Assembly (NCBI RefSeq): GCF_009870125.1 | Contig: NC_046683.1 | Location: 66,107,869 to 66,171,868 of the forward strand | Origin: Drosophila pseudoobscura | Taxonomy: Eukaryota > Arthropoda > Insecta > Diptera > Drosophilidae | Length of the DNA: 64,000 nucleotides | Direction of reading: 5' to 3' | In this document: positions 50,780-61,402 of the stretch, in pieces | Numbering within the stretch: position 1 is the first letter of the stretch | How the letters are laid out: each line of letters begins with the position of its first letter | Program-made: the position numbers and the translations under genes | Notes under the pieces: model-generated | Database searches by the model: none | What the model saw: the letters and a program-made list of their open reading frames with translations, nothing else | Told to the model about the DNA's origin: nothing

Positions 50780-51800
50780 TCAAATCGGAGGCGGGCCGCG
50801 AATGTACCGCAGCTGCGGGGTGAAGCTCATCGACAGGTTGTTGAGATTGTCGCAGCAGTTGGGCTGCATGAGGCAAGCAGCGCAGAAGAACGTGATGAGC
50901 GCGAGCTGCATTGGCACTGCCGCACGGGCGATGCGCCATGCCCATCCGCGCGGTGGCACCTTTCCTTCGTCCCCATCGGTTGCGCCATCGTCTTCCCCGC
51001 TTTCGAGGCTGAGGAGCAGCGAGGGATCGTCGGAGGGGTCACCGCCACCATCGCCACTGGTCAGGATCACGACATTCTTCTGCCTTTCATCTGAATGCTC
51101 TTCTGTCTGATCTTCTCCGGCTTTCTGTGCCTGACGCGTTTTGCGGGCGTTTCTGCGTTTTCCCGGAGATTGCGGCTTCTCCTGCGCCTGCCCCTTGCCG
51201 GCACTCGCCTTCTTCACATGCCCGTTGACCTTGGGAGCCACCTGTTGCTGTTGGTGCTGCTGCTTCTGCTGGTGGGAGGCAGCGGTTCGCACAATCAGAT
51301 CCCGACAGGTGTTTTGTAAGTGCTTCAGCTCTGCCTCGGCGCTCTCCATTCGGGCGGCAATCGAGCGCATGGCCTCGCTTCCGGGGGCAAGAGCCAGCTC
51401 CAGCTGCTTGGCCAGACGGCGGAGCACGCCCAGACGGCGTTCCCGTTCGGAAAGACCGCCATCGGAGGTGGCTCCACCATCGGAGATGCCCGAGTCGGAG
51501 AGGGAGCCGTTCGAAGCCGTGAACTTTGCGATGTGGTAGAGCTGATTGGGGTCCAGATGCTGCTGGACGGCTATCATCTGTTCCTGGCTGACGTGCATCT
51601 TCTCGGAGAGCAGCTTGGCCACCAGCTTTACGTTCTGTGCGAGCTCTACGGGCGTGGTCTGTCCCTTGTCCAGGGCTCCCTCGAGGCCCTCGAGTGTTCC
51701 TCTATCCTGTCCCAAAGCCAAGTGGAATTCACTCAAGCCCGACTCCAGCTGCCGCCAGGCAATCAGTGAGGCGGTGAGCTTCTCCAGTTGAGTGTTGATT
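50780..51800 (-). CDS. klar: klar terminal exon with KASH domain
   Basis: The exon starts after TTATAG| with the base completing an Arg codon, and ends at TGA (50780-50782), giving 340 codons in this exon. The first 140 residues are helical rod (INTQLEKLTASLIAW, LERLG-like turns). A Gln/His/Lys-rich disordered stretch follows (HQQKQQHQQQQ), then Gly/Asp/Ser-rich acid sequence. The C-terminal 57 residues form the KASH domain: basic PRGWAWRIARAA, a membrane segment (VPMQLALITFFCAACLM), two adjacent Cys in a lumenal PNCCDN, and a tail ending RGPPPI. In KASH proteins the final PPP-X motif is the part that seats in the SUN trimer, so the anchor appears intact. The lumenal CC could supply the disulphide to SUN. 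Confidence 0.95.
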
Positions 51801-51861
51801 CTATAAGGGATTTCGTAGTTAGAGATTTGTGGAGAGATACAATAATACGGATAGGACGTAC

Positions 51862-52277
51862 CTGGCATCTGCCTCATCCCAAGCGCTGTACATGTCGCTG
51901 ACCTCGTTTTTGAGGTGCTTGTGGAACTCCTGTTCGGCGGACATCAGAGAGTGGACATCCCAGGCACCAGTGGAAGTGGAAGCCTCTCCGGTGGCCAACG
52001 ATTCCACCTGGTTGCCATTGCTGTCGGTGACGGTGATGGCCACCGATCCGTTGAGCTCTTTCTTGGCGGACTGCTCCTCCTTCTTGCTGGAGGGCTCCTC
52101 CTTCATTCCAGATTGCTCTTCCTTCACTGGTTGTTCGGACTCCTGTGGTGGATTCTGTTGGTGCTGCTCCTCCAGAGCGCTTTGCAGGCGTCTCTCCTGG
52201 CGTGTCAGCCAGCTGTGGACGGATGCGTTCAGACGCAGCATGTGTGTGCGGTAGCTGGAAAGCTGGCTCTGTTCGGA
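51862..52277 (-). CDS. klar: klar coding exon (416 nt)
   Basis: The acceptor is CCCTGCAG|TCCGAACAG and the donor is GATGCCAG|GTACGT in phase 2. The first part (SEQSQLSSYRTHMLRLNASV) is helical. The middle is Glu/Lys/Ser-rich, with short imperfect repeats of KEEQS and KKE. The end (SAWDEADAR) returns to helical rod sequence and continues in the last exon as INTQLEKL. The low-complexity middle probably interrupts two spectrin-like segments. A 61-bp intron (51801-51861) follows. Confidence 0.85.
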
Positions 52278-52341
52278 CTGCAGGGAGATGGAGCGAGGAT
52301 TAAGTGGGAGATCCCATGGAGATTTTAATAGAATGACGTAC

Positions 52342-52517
52342 CTTCAGGGCCTCCACTGCTATCTGAATAGCTGGTTCAGTGTCCAGCAACTCCGGAGTGG
52401 GTTTATCGCCCAGTCGGTGGAGCGTCTGCTTCAAGGCGCTCATCTCCTGTTGGAGGCGACGGGCGGCAGAGGCATTCTCGCTCCAGGACAGTAGATCCTC
52501 CCAGGCGGACAGCAGAT
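52342..52517 (-). CDS. klar: klar coding exon (spectrin-like helix, 176 nt)
   Basis: The acceptor is CTCTTGCAG|ATCTGC and the donor is CTGAAG|GTACGT in phase 0. The peptide starts D-LLSAWEDLLSWSENASA and ends IQIAVEALK. Regular Trp/Leu spacing and amphipathic character resemble one helix pair of a spectrin-type repeat, as expected for the rod of a nesprin-family protein. An in-frame Met (MSALKQTL) lies inside and could serve a transcript whose first exon is near 53.1 kb. A 64-bp intron follows. Confidence 0.85.
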
Positions 52518-55500
52518 CTGCAAGAGAAGAGGGGGTTGAGGATGAGGTTGGTGGTGGTGGGTTAGGGGTGGAATCGAGAGAGTTAACGGTTAAGAGAGTG
52601 CACCGAATAAGAGACAGAGAGAAAGGCCTTCTAATTGGTCTCCAATCTCATTTCCATTTGCGGCCCTTTGTAATGAATACCTTTCGCTTTTCCCCCCCCA
52701 CTTAAACGCCGCAAAATTGCTGGAGAAAAGTGAAAACTCTTTATTTGCAGCAGGAAAAACAGTTTTCAATTGCTTTTGCGGTTGAAATGATTTGTCTCAT
52801 TGGAAACGATTTTACAAATTGGAAAACTGTTGGTTGAACGGTTTACCTTTACCTTTACCATTACCCCTTGCCGTGGATTATGTACCCCTCTCCAGGGTGT
52901 AATATTTTATCAGAACAAAAGAGGGATCGTGGGTTGGCTTTGATCGGAGCATAGGGCGGACTGGTTGGATCTAAAGCCAGTCACACTTCGAACACGTTTG
53001 ACTGCGACTCAGAACAGCAGAACATCAGAACAGCAACAGCTCCAAGTTTTGGCGAACAAAAGAACAGGCAGAACCGCAACCACAAACACTCACCCGTTGG
53101 AGAGCCAGAGAGGGGGGACTGGACTGCGACTCTTGTGAAATGAGGGTTCGACTGGAGCAGATCAAACAAAGAACAGCTGTTGTCCCACTGCCAAACTGCG
53201 AAACGGCGTGTGTGGCCAGCCCTTGGGCTAATTGAAATGCAGTGCGTGATGTTGACTTGTTCGCAAAGTACTTTCACCTTGGGGCCAGCCAAAAACGGTG
53301 TTTCTACTGATCTGCGATAAGCAAAGGCAGAGCAGGAGCCAGTAGTACTTGCCGGCGGGTAGGACACAAATCACAACCGAACGTGTTCGCAGCCAAACTC
53401 AATCTAGTTGAGTGAACCTCAGTGCGGACTCGAGCAAGCTCCGCTTGGTTGCAGCCCAAGCTCCAGCCACGCGTTGCATGCAGCCCCCACAATGGAGTGC
53501 AACCCACAGAGCGAGTCGAGCGCAACCAAATGCAATGGGGGAGGTGGCTGGGGAAGGGAAAGGGGACGGAGGGGGTTCGACATTGATGCATGTACGCACT
53601 TTTGTTGGGGTGGTGCACGCTAGGCCTCTTCGCCTTTATCGGTCAGGGGGATCCGACTGGTTGGGTGACAGATCGGGACAGGCTCGACTTGGTTGGACAA
53701 GACAGAGACAGAGACAGAGAGAGAGAGAAGAAGCTACAGAGGAAGTTCGAGGTTGATGTATGAGCCTCCACGCACTTTTATTGCATTACACAATCTGGTA
53801 CGCGATCAAACAAGTTCGTTCGATCGAGTGGGGGGCTCGGTACGGTTGGGTTCGGTTGAGGGGAGGACGGGTTCAACTCCACCTGCTTTCCGACTGAAAG
53901 ATATTGAGTAATCCTCCCCGATGATCGGCCCACAGCTGCAGAGGCACCTGCCAGCATAAAGCAAAAAGCAAAAAGTGCGAAAAAATTGCACATAAAATTG
54001 ATTAGCCACTAAACGGGCCGAAGAGATAGAGAGATGACTGCCCCGAAGAGACTTTCTCCTAGCGATAATCATCCGTCCAGCTAAATGAATTGCACTTTTC
54101 CTACCAACGGGTAGGGGGTGGTGGGGTGTATATGGGTATAATTAATATGCAGGGAAAACCTAGCCGAAACTAATTTCAATTTCATCAAAAATATGCTGAT
54201 TTCCCTCGCTCTCTTCTTTGCTTTTTTAAGCCTCTTAGCTGACATGCAAAATACATTTTTCGCGAAAACAGCAAACAAATGAAAATGCAAAAACCGCAAG
54301 GGGGCAGGGGGCGGGGCCGGAGGGGCGGAGGGAGGGGCTGATACACCAAGGTCGTTGACGTGTGCCGCAACTGCTGGCAACAGTTTCAGTCTGAATATGA
54401 GAATTTATTTATTTGTGTGGGAGGAATACGAGCACCTACCGAGAGAGAGCGAGAGAGAGAGAGAGGTGTCGCCATGAGAGAACAGTCCGTTGTCGAATGC
54501 AATTCAGTCGATACCTATATTTCAGTTTATTTTACGAGTAATATAAGACTCTTTGTTAAGGCGAATTGTTTACAGGCAGAGCTCTCTGGGACCCTTATCG
54601 GGCCCTGTGTTTTACCCTCTCGAATATTATTTTCGCTTCCTTTCTTCTTGAAAAAAGGAACTTCCTTAGGCTTACTACCTCAATCTTCCCTATGCAACAC
54701 ATCCTTCCTTTGATTGCTTTTAGCCCCCCACGGAATTGGCGTGTCAAAGGGCTATCAGCCATCAGCCTTGCCCAAAATGCGACAAAAGGGCGTGGAGCCA
54801 GCTACTACCTTCCGCCCGAATCGGAGAATGCCTCAAAAGGTATTTCGGTTCAAGATAAAACAGCAAACAAAACGCTAGAAAGGTGAGGTAATCAGAGAAA
54901 CTACCTCCAAAAACGAACAGTGGAACGTACAGGGACAGGGACAGGGGCTGACCCAAGCCAGAGCTCAAAATATTTGCCAAAAACACATAATAATACTCGT
55001 AATCTTGAATAATTATGTGGTTCTGTTTGTGGCTCTGTCCCTGTCTCTGTCGATGAGCAACAGAGACAAACAATTATAGACAATTAGCAAAAGATATTTT
55101 TAAATGCTGATTAGAGAATCAGAGAGAAAGAGAGAGAGGGAGAGAACGAGAGCGAGAATCTCAAACATACATATAGCAGAAAAATTAGCATAGAGATGCG
55201 AATGGAAATGGAAATGTGGGTCTGGTCTGGTGGAGGTTTCTGTTTCTGCATGACTGAAGTCATGAATTTCCCGATTCGAGCAGGAAATCTATAAACGGAA
55301 ATGCAAATGGAAAGGTGTGTGTGTGTGTGTGTGAGGGTCATTGCCCTTAAGAGATTCGCATTGAAATATTTAGAGTATAGCAAAACTAATAAATCGATTC
55401 GATTCCATTTCGTTGGAACTCACTTTTCTAATGAATCGAAGGTCAACCACAAATGGGGCACAACCGAATAATTAATGGTATCGAATGACAACAGAGAACT

Positions 55501-56701
55501 TGAACTTGGACAGAGAGATATACCATATACCATATACCATACACCCCATATAGAGGCGGAGACGCAAGTTATGAGCTAATTGAGGCAACCGGTTCCGGCT
55601 TTTTTCCCCCCCGACTCCACGACTCCAAAATGCAAAGCCAACAACTTCTTATGAAACTTCAAAGCGAAACGAAACGAAACGCTTCCCCATAAAAGTGTGG
55701 CCCTGTTCGTGTTTACCGTTAATGAGTGTGGCCAGAGGAGCAGCAAAGCGGCAAACCATGAAATGCATGGCCAGAACCTAACCTTAATTAGCAGTCAGCC
55801 AATGCCTGTTACGAGCGAGAACCCCAAGTGTTGGATGGAGCTGCAGCCCAATTTGGCAGCTTGTATTGCAGATGGAATGGAAAATGGCTTATAGATGGTT
55901 GCCCATGGGCTGGAAGTCGGTCAATGTGTCTGCCAGAACACTCCACAGAAATCTCTGGGTGCAGCCAGAAGCTGAGCCAATCATCGGCTGAGTGGAGTGA
56001 TGCAAGCTTTCCTCGGATCATGGGAATTATTACAGTAGGAATAACGCAACTTCTAGCGGAACAAAGAGAGCAGAGTGGTGGGGAGGGGTCAGAGGGGGAG
56101 AGTCGAGTGCGGGATTTATGATCCATAACAGAGCTATGGATCTCTGTTTGTGAATGGTTCGGCATGAGTGTTTCCAGATGAGAGTCTGTATTGTGAAAGC
56201 GTTTTACAAGTGTCGTACAGTGGCGGCTGCAGAAGCTGGAGATATGTTTTAGGAACGAATGTAGTGAATGCTGCTTTCTCTCTCTAATTCCCACAAGCAA
56301 AGTTTCCACGAATGGATTGTCCGCCCATGGTAGCTCCTCTCTAAGTAGTGCTGCTAGCTTTCCCTGTACTTAAGTTCTTCTAATGAGTTAGCCATACTTA
56401 TGTCTGTTTCTCTTTTATCTCTTCGCATTCCACTAGAGTATCTTCAGACTCGTCATCTCCCAGTCTTCCCCCCCTGCCCCTTTTAGTGGCTCAATTATCT
56501 TTGCCTCGTTTTCGCTCTTATCTTTTGTGTACGATCTTAACTCATCATCGTCCATACGACACCACACATTCCCCTGCATCGTTTACACCTGTTTCCCAAT
56601 TATGTTTACCCTACTCCATTTCACATCATCATCTCTCTATGGAGATACTGCTAGCTCTCTTCTCTTTCATTCGTTTGTTGAGGGTTTCTCTTTCTGTTTA
56701 C
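52518..56701 (-). other. klar intron with possible internal promoter
   Basis: This 4.2-kb intron contains GA-rich simple repeat at 53,700-53,730 and 54,440-54,467, a GT run at about 55,315-55,333, and no supported exon. A good minus-strand donor (ACGG|GTGAGT) sits at 53088-53093, which may mark an alternative first exon (see findings). Confidence 0.5.
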
Positions 56702-56788
56702 CTTGTTCCGATGAGGAGCGCGAGGTGTTGGCGGAGGAGCTGGCGGAGAAGAGCATTTCGGAGAGGTCCGTCTGAACGGCCACACTGA
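56702..56788 (-). CDS. klar: klar coding exon downstream of the LD branch (possible start of a short KASH form)
   Basis: The donor GAACAAG|GTAAAC leaves phase 1, and G plus AT gives Asp at the next exon (SSSEQ-D-LLSAWEDLL). With the acceptor ACGAAAG| at 56789-56790 the exon has 87 nt and restores phase with the branch-point exon, reading QTK-V-SVAVQTDLSEML. A nearer AG at 56772 would break the frame, so I reject it. The 12 bases just upstream of the acceptor junction read ATG ACG AAA G in the same frame, so a transcript starting upstream could begin MTKVSVAVQTDL. The pyrimidine tract is weak, which leaves the 5' edge uncertain. Confidence 0.7.
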
Positions 56789-59464
56789 CTTTCGTCATGG
56801 CGAAGGGAAGAGCTTTCTCTCTTCTATTTCTCGCTCTCAAAGTTTCACTCCCCTTTAAGGAAGTCTAAGGAAGTAGGAGCGAAAGGTCTCCACTGCTGCC
56901 GCTGCTGCGCTGCTTCTCTTCTCTCCTCTCCTTGTAGTATGACCCACTTCTTGTTTGTTTTTGTTACGAACAGCACTTGAAATCAATTTTCGTAATCAAT
57001 TTGTGTTTGAAAGCATTTCAATTTTACTTTCAATCTTCCACGCAAACAAAAAACTATAGGAATCGCACAGAAGTGCTGGGAAATTTGTTTACGCGACCTC
57101 GAAACGTTAACGGAGGGGAAACACTACGGCACACTCTTAGAACAGAGCGAATCGAAACTCTTATACGCGTCAGAAGGCAAAAGCACGCGACTTTTTATGA
57201 ATGGCAAGACTAGGATTTCAGGCGAGGATTTTGGTGAACTATTTCCTTTGTATCACAGGTATTTTCGGGAGTGATGACGGAGAGCGAGCGAGAGATTCTG
57301 CAAGGAGATTCTTGGGAAAACTGCGAATTTCGCGGAAGCACAGTTAAAGTTTTAATGAGGGGAGAGACATTGGGAGGGAAGTAAATGGCAGAACAGAACC
57401 GCTTGAAACGCGCGCCGAGAATTGAATGACGGACCGGACGGAAGAGGCAGAGGCAGCGGCAGAGACAGCGACAGCAAAGCTCTCAGCACAGCACAGTTAC
57501 ACTTATTTCTTTTTATTGCTTTTGGCGCAGCAGCAGCAGCGCAGCTTTTCAGGTGGTGGAAATGTGACGTCCGCGAGAGGCAAGCGGCAGAGAGGGAGAG
57601 AAGCAACAGACACATGGAAAAAGCGTGTGAGAAAATAAGTTTTGAACTTGGCTTTGTCACACGCTTTTGTCACTCTCGGCTCTCTCTCTGGGTAAGTTTG
57701 GTTGTGTTTGTGTGAGAGAGAGAGGGTCTGCTTATTAGTTTCGGCAGCTTACAGAGAGCAAAGGCCAAAATCGACGACGTCATTTTCTACTGAATTAGAT
57801 GGGTAACAACAACAGCAAGAGAGAGAGAGATAGAGAGATGATGATAGCGATAGCGAGCTAAAGCTCTCATTAAAGCTTGAGCCACAGTTTGATGTTGACT
57901 TTAACCTCCAAGGCGACATCTAGGGCTTGCTGAAAAGCCCAGCCTACAGTTATAAAGTCCCATCAAACTCTACAGTTGTAGTAATTTTCTAAAGAAACCC
58001 GCATTATTTCTAGAATACCTACATATATATCAATCAACCCTCGTTTTCTCTTTGTTTTAAAATCTTTTCCCTCCTCAAACACATCTGTTTATACATTTTT
58101 TCGCTGCCAGAAGACTTGTACATATGACGTCAGTGGGCAAAAATAAATTTGCTCTTGGGAGGGGTCAAAATTAAGCCAGCTGGCCGTCTAGGTAGAATTT
58201 TCCCCTCCTCTATTCATCAGATTTATGGGCCTAATCTAAATACTGTATAAACACTTCAAAGAATGAGAAAAATTTAAGAGGTTTCCATCTGAAGGAGAAG
58301 AACTACAGTTTCGAATATACGAGAAGTGCATTCAAAACTTTAGCCAAGACACAACCCCTTGTGTAGATGATGTGTAAAATGCATGTAGTATTCGTGTCGA
58401 ATTATGGTAGAAGTGGGTTTGGTGGACTTTTTCTATAATATGGGAGATATCATATCTCCCGATTCGATTGAAAATAAACAAGAATTCAAAGGAGTAACTT
58501 TGTGCTGAATGTGTAAACTGTTAAATGTAGTGTGGCTGAATCGATTAGAGATCACAGATCAGTAGAGAATCAGTACGGTGCAGAGTAGGGATATTCCTTA
58601 CAGGAAATTGCAGTAGATATGGAAATATTAACAATTAACCGATAGCCTTTAGAGGTGTTCGGCAGCACGGACAGCTTTGGATGTCGTTATACAAATCTAA
58701 ATTAAATGCTTAGAGCTAAAAACTTAAGAGCTAGAACTTAAGACTAAGATCTGTTTGAGTACGACTGTGGATATGGGGTGGACCCATTACCGCTTTTGGG
58801 GAGTACAGTACGTTCGTACGATTAGTGCTATTCTACGACGATTGATGTCACAACTAAACTCAAAGCAAACTAAACAGAGAGTTAAACGGTGATTAACGAT
58901 GATTATTAGATAGATTAATTGATTTTGTTAAGACATTTGACAAAAACACAGGCATTAGGCGGCTCTACATGGAGTTAAACAGAAGGATGACAAATGACAA
59001 AACACCAAAAATATCAGAAAATATCATGAAATTATCGATAAATATCGAAAAATAACTCTGGCAACAAAGAATTATAACAATTTTAGTTCTGCTTTTGGTG
59101 TTTCGATGCTCAAAACGTAATTTTTATTGCCAAAAAAATGAAAGAAGGAAAAAAAACAAATGCGCAAGAATAAGCAAAATAATTGAACAAAAATAAAATT
59201 ATTTAAAAATAATAAAATTAAACAGAGAAAAGATCAGTAAGGCAAATTGTGTGGAAGATTCGATGCGAAATGCGTTTTGTCAAATGCAGCAACAAAATTC
59301 GTTTAAATCGTATCACATCGTATCGTAAATCGTAAATCGTACATCGTATATCGTATAATGGTTCAAGGATCCATGTATAATACATCCAAATAATACAGAT
59401 TCGGTTCATGCTTAAAGCCTGGCCAAGACCCCCCAACCCCGCCGCGTATGAGGGGCATTCCTGC
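56789..59464 (-). other. klar intron / beta 3' UTR interval
   Basis: The interval between the LD stop and the next KASH-path exon holds the beta 3' UTR (to about 59,105), then AT-rich DNA and, at 57,400-57,600, GC-rich DNA with a short CAG run. A TATCGATA site (DREF-type consensus) lies at about 59,034. The region could house a promoter for the short KASH form, but I see no clear core promoter. Confidence 0.35.
59123..59128 (-). terminator. putative poly(A) signal for the LD (beta-type) transcript
   Basis: AATAAA on the minus strand lies about 340 bp downstream of the LD stop codon. This is a suitable distance for the read-through mRNA, whose 3' UTR would be about 59,105-59,464. That UTR includes an ATCGTA-type simple repeat at about 59,309-59,358. 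Confidence 0.4.
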
Positions 59465-59802
59465 TCATAGCAGACCCCTAAGGCCCCCAAAGAGCCGCTC
59501 GAGAGGCCCCATGGGCCGGTTGACCAGCGCATAGAGCGACCTGAGAGTCCCGGCCAGGAACCTGTAGAGCGCAAAGTGCTCCAGCAGATTGCCCAGGTCC
59601 ATAACGAACTCCAAGAGTCGCGCCACAAAGCGGGTAATGGGCGCACACTTGCACTCGGCGATGGCTAAACTTCCACCTGGAATGGGGATCGGTTCTGCAT
59701 CTGTATCTGCATCCCCTTCGGGTGTGGCAGCCAGGTGCTGGCGCCTTCGCCTTCTGACAGATGATGTTGATGATGATGATGGAGGCTGCTGCTGGGACTC
59801 AC
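59465..59802 (-). CDS. klar: klar read-through 3' extension: lipid-droplet (LD) tail of the beta-type isoform
   Basis: The frame continues from the preceding exon across its donor for 112 codons to TGA at 59465-59467. The first third is low-complexity (QQQPPSSSSTSS, then RRRRRQ). After residue 50 it becomes hydrophobic and Leu/Phe-rich, with helical runs such as FVARLLEFVMDLGNLLEHF and further Leu-rich turns to the end, but there is no clear single membrane span. That pattern suits an amphipathic droplet-surface anchor. The reported D. melanogaster LD domain is about 114 residues and arises by the same read-through, so position, size and character agree. Regulation is by choice between splicing and upstream polyadenylation. 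Confidence 0.8.
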
Positions 59803-59908
59803 CTTTTGTCTGGCCAGCGCACTGGTTGGAGAGGACTGTGCCGGGCGGACCGCGGAGCACGGCCTCCAGGCAGCGAATGTTATCGCGGCAAGTATTGATG
59901 ATTTCATT
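59803..59908 (-). CDS. klar: klar coding exon at the KASH/LD branch point
   Basis: This 106-nt exon follows the strong acceptor TGGCCTTGCAG| and has the donor CAAAAG|GTGAGT. It encodes 35 residues (NEIINTCRDNIRCLEAVL through CAGQTK) plus one base. If the donor is used, the message continues to the exon at 56788 and on to KASH. If the donor is ignored, translation continues into the LD-type tail. In D. melanogaster the equivalent exon with its read-through extension is known to make the droplet-targeted beta isoform. Confidence 0.9.
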
Positions 59909-59975
59909 CTGCAAGGCCACAAGAGGTAGAAGTTAGTACGCTTTTCCCTTGAGGCTTTTCGCTGCTTGTCCTTAC

Positions 59976-60436
59976 ATAATCTTCTGGTCGAAGCAGATGA
60001 CATCTGATCTTCAAGGCTCTAGTGTCCTCCAATCGATGGCGACTCTGCTGCAGGAGAGAGCGCATCTCCTGCTCTCCGTCCTCGGAGTCATCGCTGCTGG
60101 ATGACCCAGTTGAGGCTGGAATCAGCTTGATGGACTTCTCCAGGTTCCTGGAGGAGCGGCGCCTCTCATCGGAGGTCACAGTGCGGCGTCTCCTGGTGGA
60201 GGTGTCGCTCTCCGAAGTGCGGCGGAGCAGGGACTGTGCCGAGTGGCTCATGCCTGCCCCTGCACCTGCACCAGCGCCAAAGTCCAGCTTGCGACCCACG
60301 GATTCGGTCCGCAGATTCAGCTGCTGATTCGCTGGAGGCGTCATCAGGGCTGTGGCAGAGGCCGAGAGTGAGGGCTGGGCCTGAAGATTCTGCTGATCCT
60401 TATCCTTTTGTGTATTGCTAATGGTTTCATCCATAT
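59976..60436 (-). CDS. klar: klar coding exon (461 nt, phospho-rich linker)
   Basis: The acceptor is CTCCTCAG|ATATGG and the donor is GATTAT|GTAAGG in phase 0. The peptide runs from DMDETISNTQ to CHLLRPEDY. It holds a GAGAGAGAG spacer, Arg/Ser-rich blocks (SESDTSTRRRRTVTSDERRR) that look like kinase targets, and an acidic cluster (SSSSDDSEDGEQE) resembling casein-kinase-2 sites. It is probably a flexible regulated linker. It joins DY|NEIINTC in the next exon. Confidence 0.85.
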
Positions 60437-60502
60437 CTGAGGAGCAGAGGCAGAGATATGGTAGTTGGGGGTCTCCCGAGAGTGGTGTAATCGTTTCCTC
60501 AC

Positions 60503-60735
60503 CTTGACACGACTTGCGTCTCACTTCGAGGGTCTTGCGACGCCTCTCGTACTGCAGCTCCAGGGCTCTCTGGCGGCGGGCGTGGTCGACGCTGCTGCTG
60601 ATGGTCTCCTGGTTGATGGCCAGCGGCTTCAGCTCGTGCCTCTGCAGCGAGTCCATGCGCGGCGGTGAGAACGAGTCCAGATTGTTGGCCGCCGACAAAG
60701 AACTGCAGCCATCCGACTGCGAGTCGATGAAATTG
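60503..60735 (-). CDS. klar: klar coding exon (233 nt, basic helical segment)
   Basis: The acceptor is CCCATAG|CAATTT and the donor is CAAG|GTGAGG in phase 1. The peptide starts NFIDSQSDGCSSLSAANN and ends with a helical, basic run (ARRQRALELQYERRRKTLEV). Arg-rich helices like this commonly form coiled coils or protein-contact surfaces. The donor opens a 66-bp intron that carries no stop, so retention would add 22 residues in frame (see findings). Confidence 0.85.
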
Positions 60736-60877
60736 CTATGGGAATGGATCATCATCAGATGGGATTATTTATGGGATCCGTTGAGCCGTTTATAAATAGT
60801 TTTCTTGGCAAGCTTTCAAAGGTCACCTCTCATGCTCTCATCATATATCATCGTCATGATCATCTCTGTGTACTCAC

Positions 60878-61019
60878 CGATAGTCGTCGCCGAATTCCAA
60901 GAGACGACGGGCCGCATCCGAATCAAAGCCCTCGGAATAGTTCTCCGAGTTGTATTTCTCTTGATAGTTGTCCCAGGCGGTCTCCGAGATGCTGCTGTGA
61001 TGATCTTCGGTGCTGAGTT
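60878..61019 (-). CDS. klar: klar coding exon (acidic, 142 nt)
   Basis: The acceptor is CGAACAG|AACTCAGC. The first two bases complete a Glu codon with the preceding G. The donor is TATCG|GTGAGT in phase 2, completed by C of the next exon to make Arg (GDDY-R-NFIDSQ). The peptide is acidic and rich in Ser, Asn and Tyr (for example DNYQEKYNSENYSEGF) and contains RRLLEFGDDYR. It lies between the basic central exon and a basic coiled stretch downstream, so charge alternates sharply along this part of the protein. Confidence 0.8.
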
Positions 61020-61275
61020 CTGTTCGGGCGAGGAACGATATGGTAATTGTAATAATTGGGTGCGCTAAGTTTCGGCGAGATGTGATAGAGGGCATAAATC
61101 GCGGATGTGACAGATGTGATGGATGGATAGAAAAGGTGGATGGATACAGAGAGCGGTGGGGTGAATAGATGCACAATGAAAGCCCTGTAGCTCTCGCTGT
61201 ACATCCGATATATCGGATATCTTTGGGAATGGAATGTTTTCATTTCTATTTGGGCTTGGGGTGCATTGGCTGTAC

Positions 61276-61305
61276 CTTTGGGCCTGGTCTTTACCGGCTT
61301 GGGTG
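61276..61305 (-). CDS. klar: klar 30-nt cassette microexon (APKPVKTRPK)
   Basis: The 30-nt interval is flanked by an acceptor (ACACAAG|) and a donor (AAAG|GTACAG). Its phases match both neighbours: G from the upstream exon plus CA gives Ala, and the final G plus AA of the downstream exon gives Glu. Including it inserts APKPVKTRPK; skipping it leaves QQA-E-LSTED in frame. The inserted decapeptide is basic and proline-rich. The matching phases and both splice sites support it, but the 30-bp length means chance cannot be excluded. Confidence 0.6.
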
Positions 61306-61402
61306 CTTGTGTTAGAGAGAACAAAGATTGACAGATAGATAAAAGTGTGAACCTATTTCCTTCCTTCCCAAACGGAGGATCTGTTCCGTAGTCTGTTCTT
61401 AC

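Noticed and set aside
53304..53618. Minus-strand frames near 53.4 kb
   Set aside because: They are short, rich in His, Cys and Arg, and overlap in several frames. I found no exon boundaries that fit klar phases except the donor noted separately.
56486..56788. Plus-strand open frame ending in an acidic, helix-like peptide
   Set aside because: The convincing part is the antisense of the minus-strand klar exon at 56702-56788, which has matching splice sites and phases.
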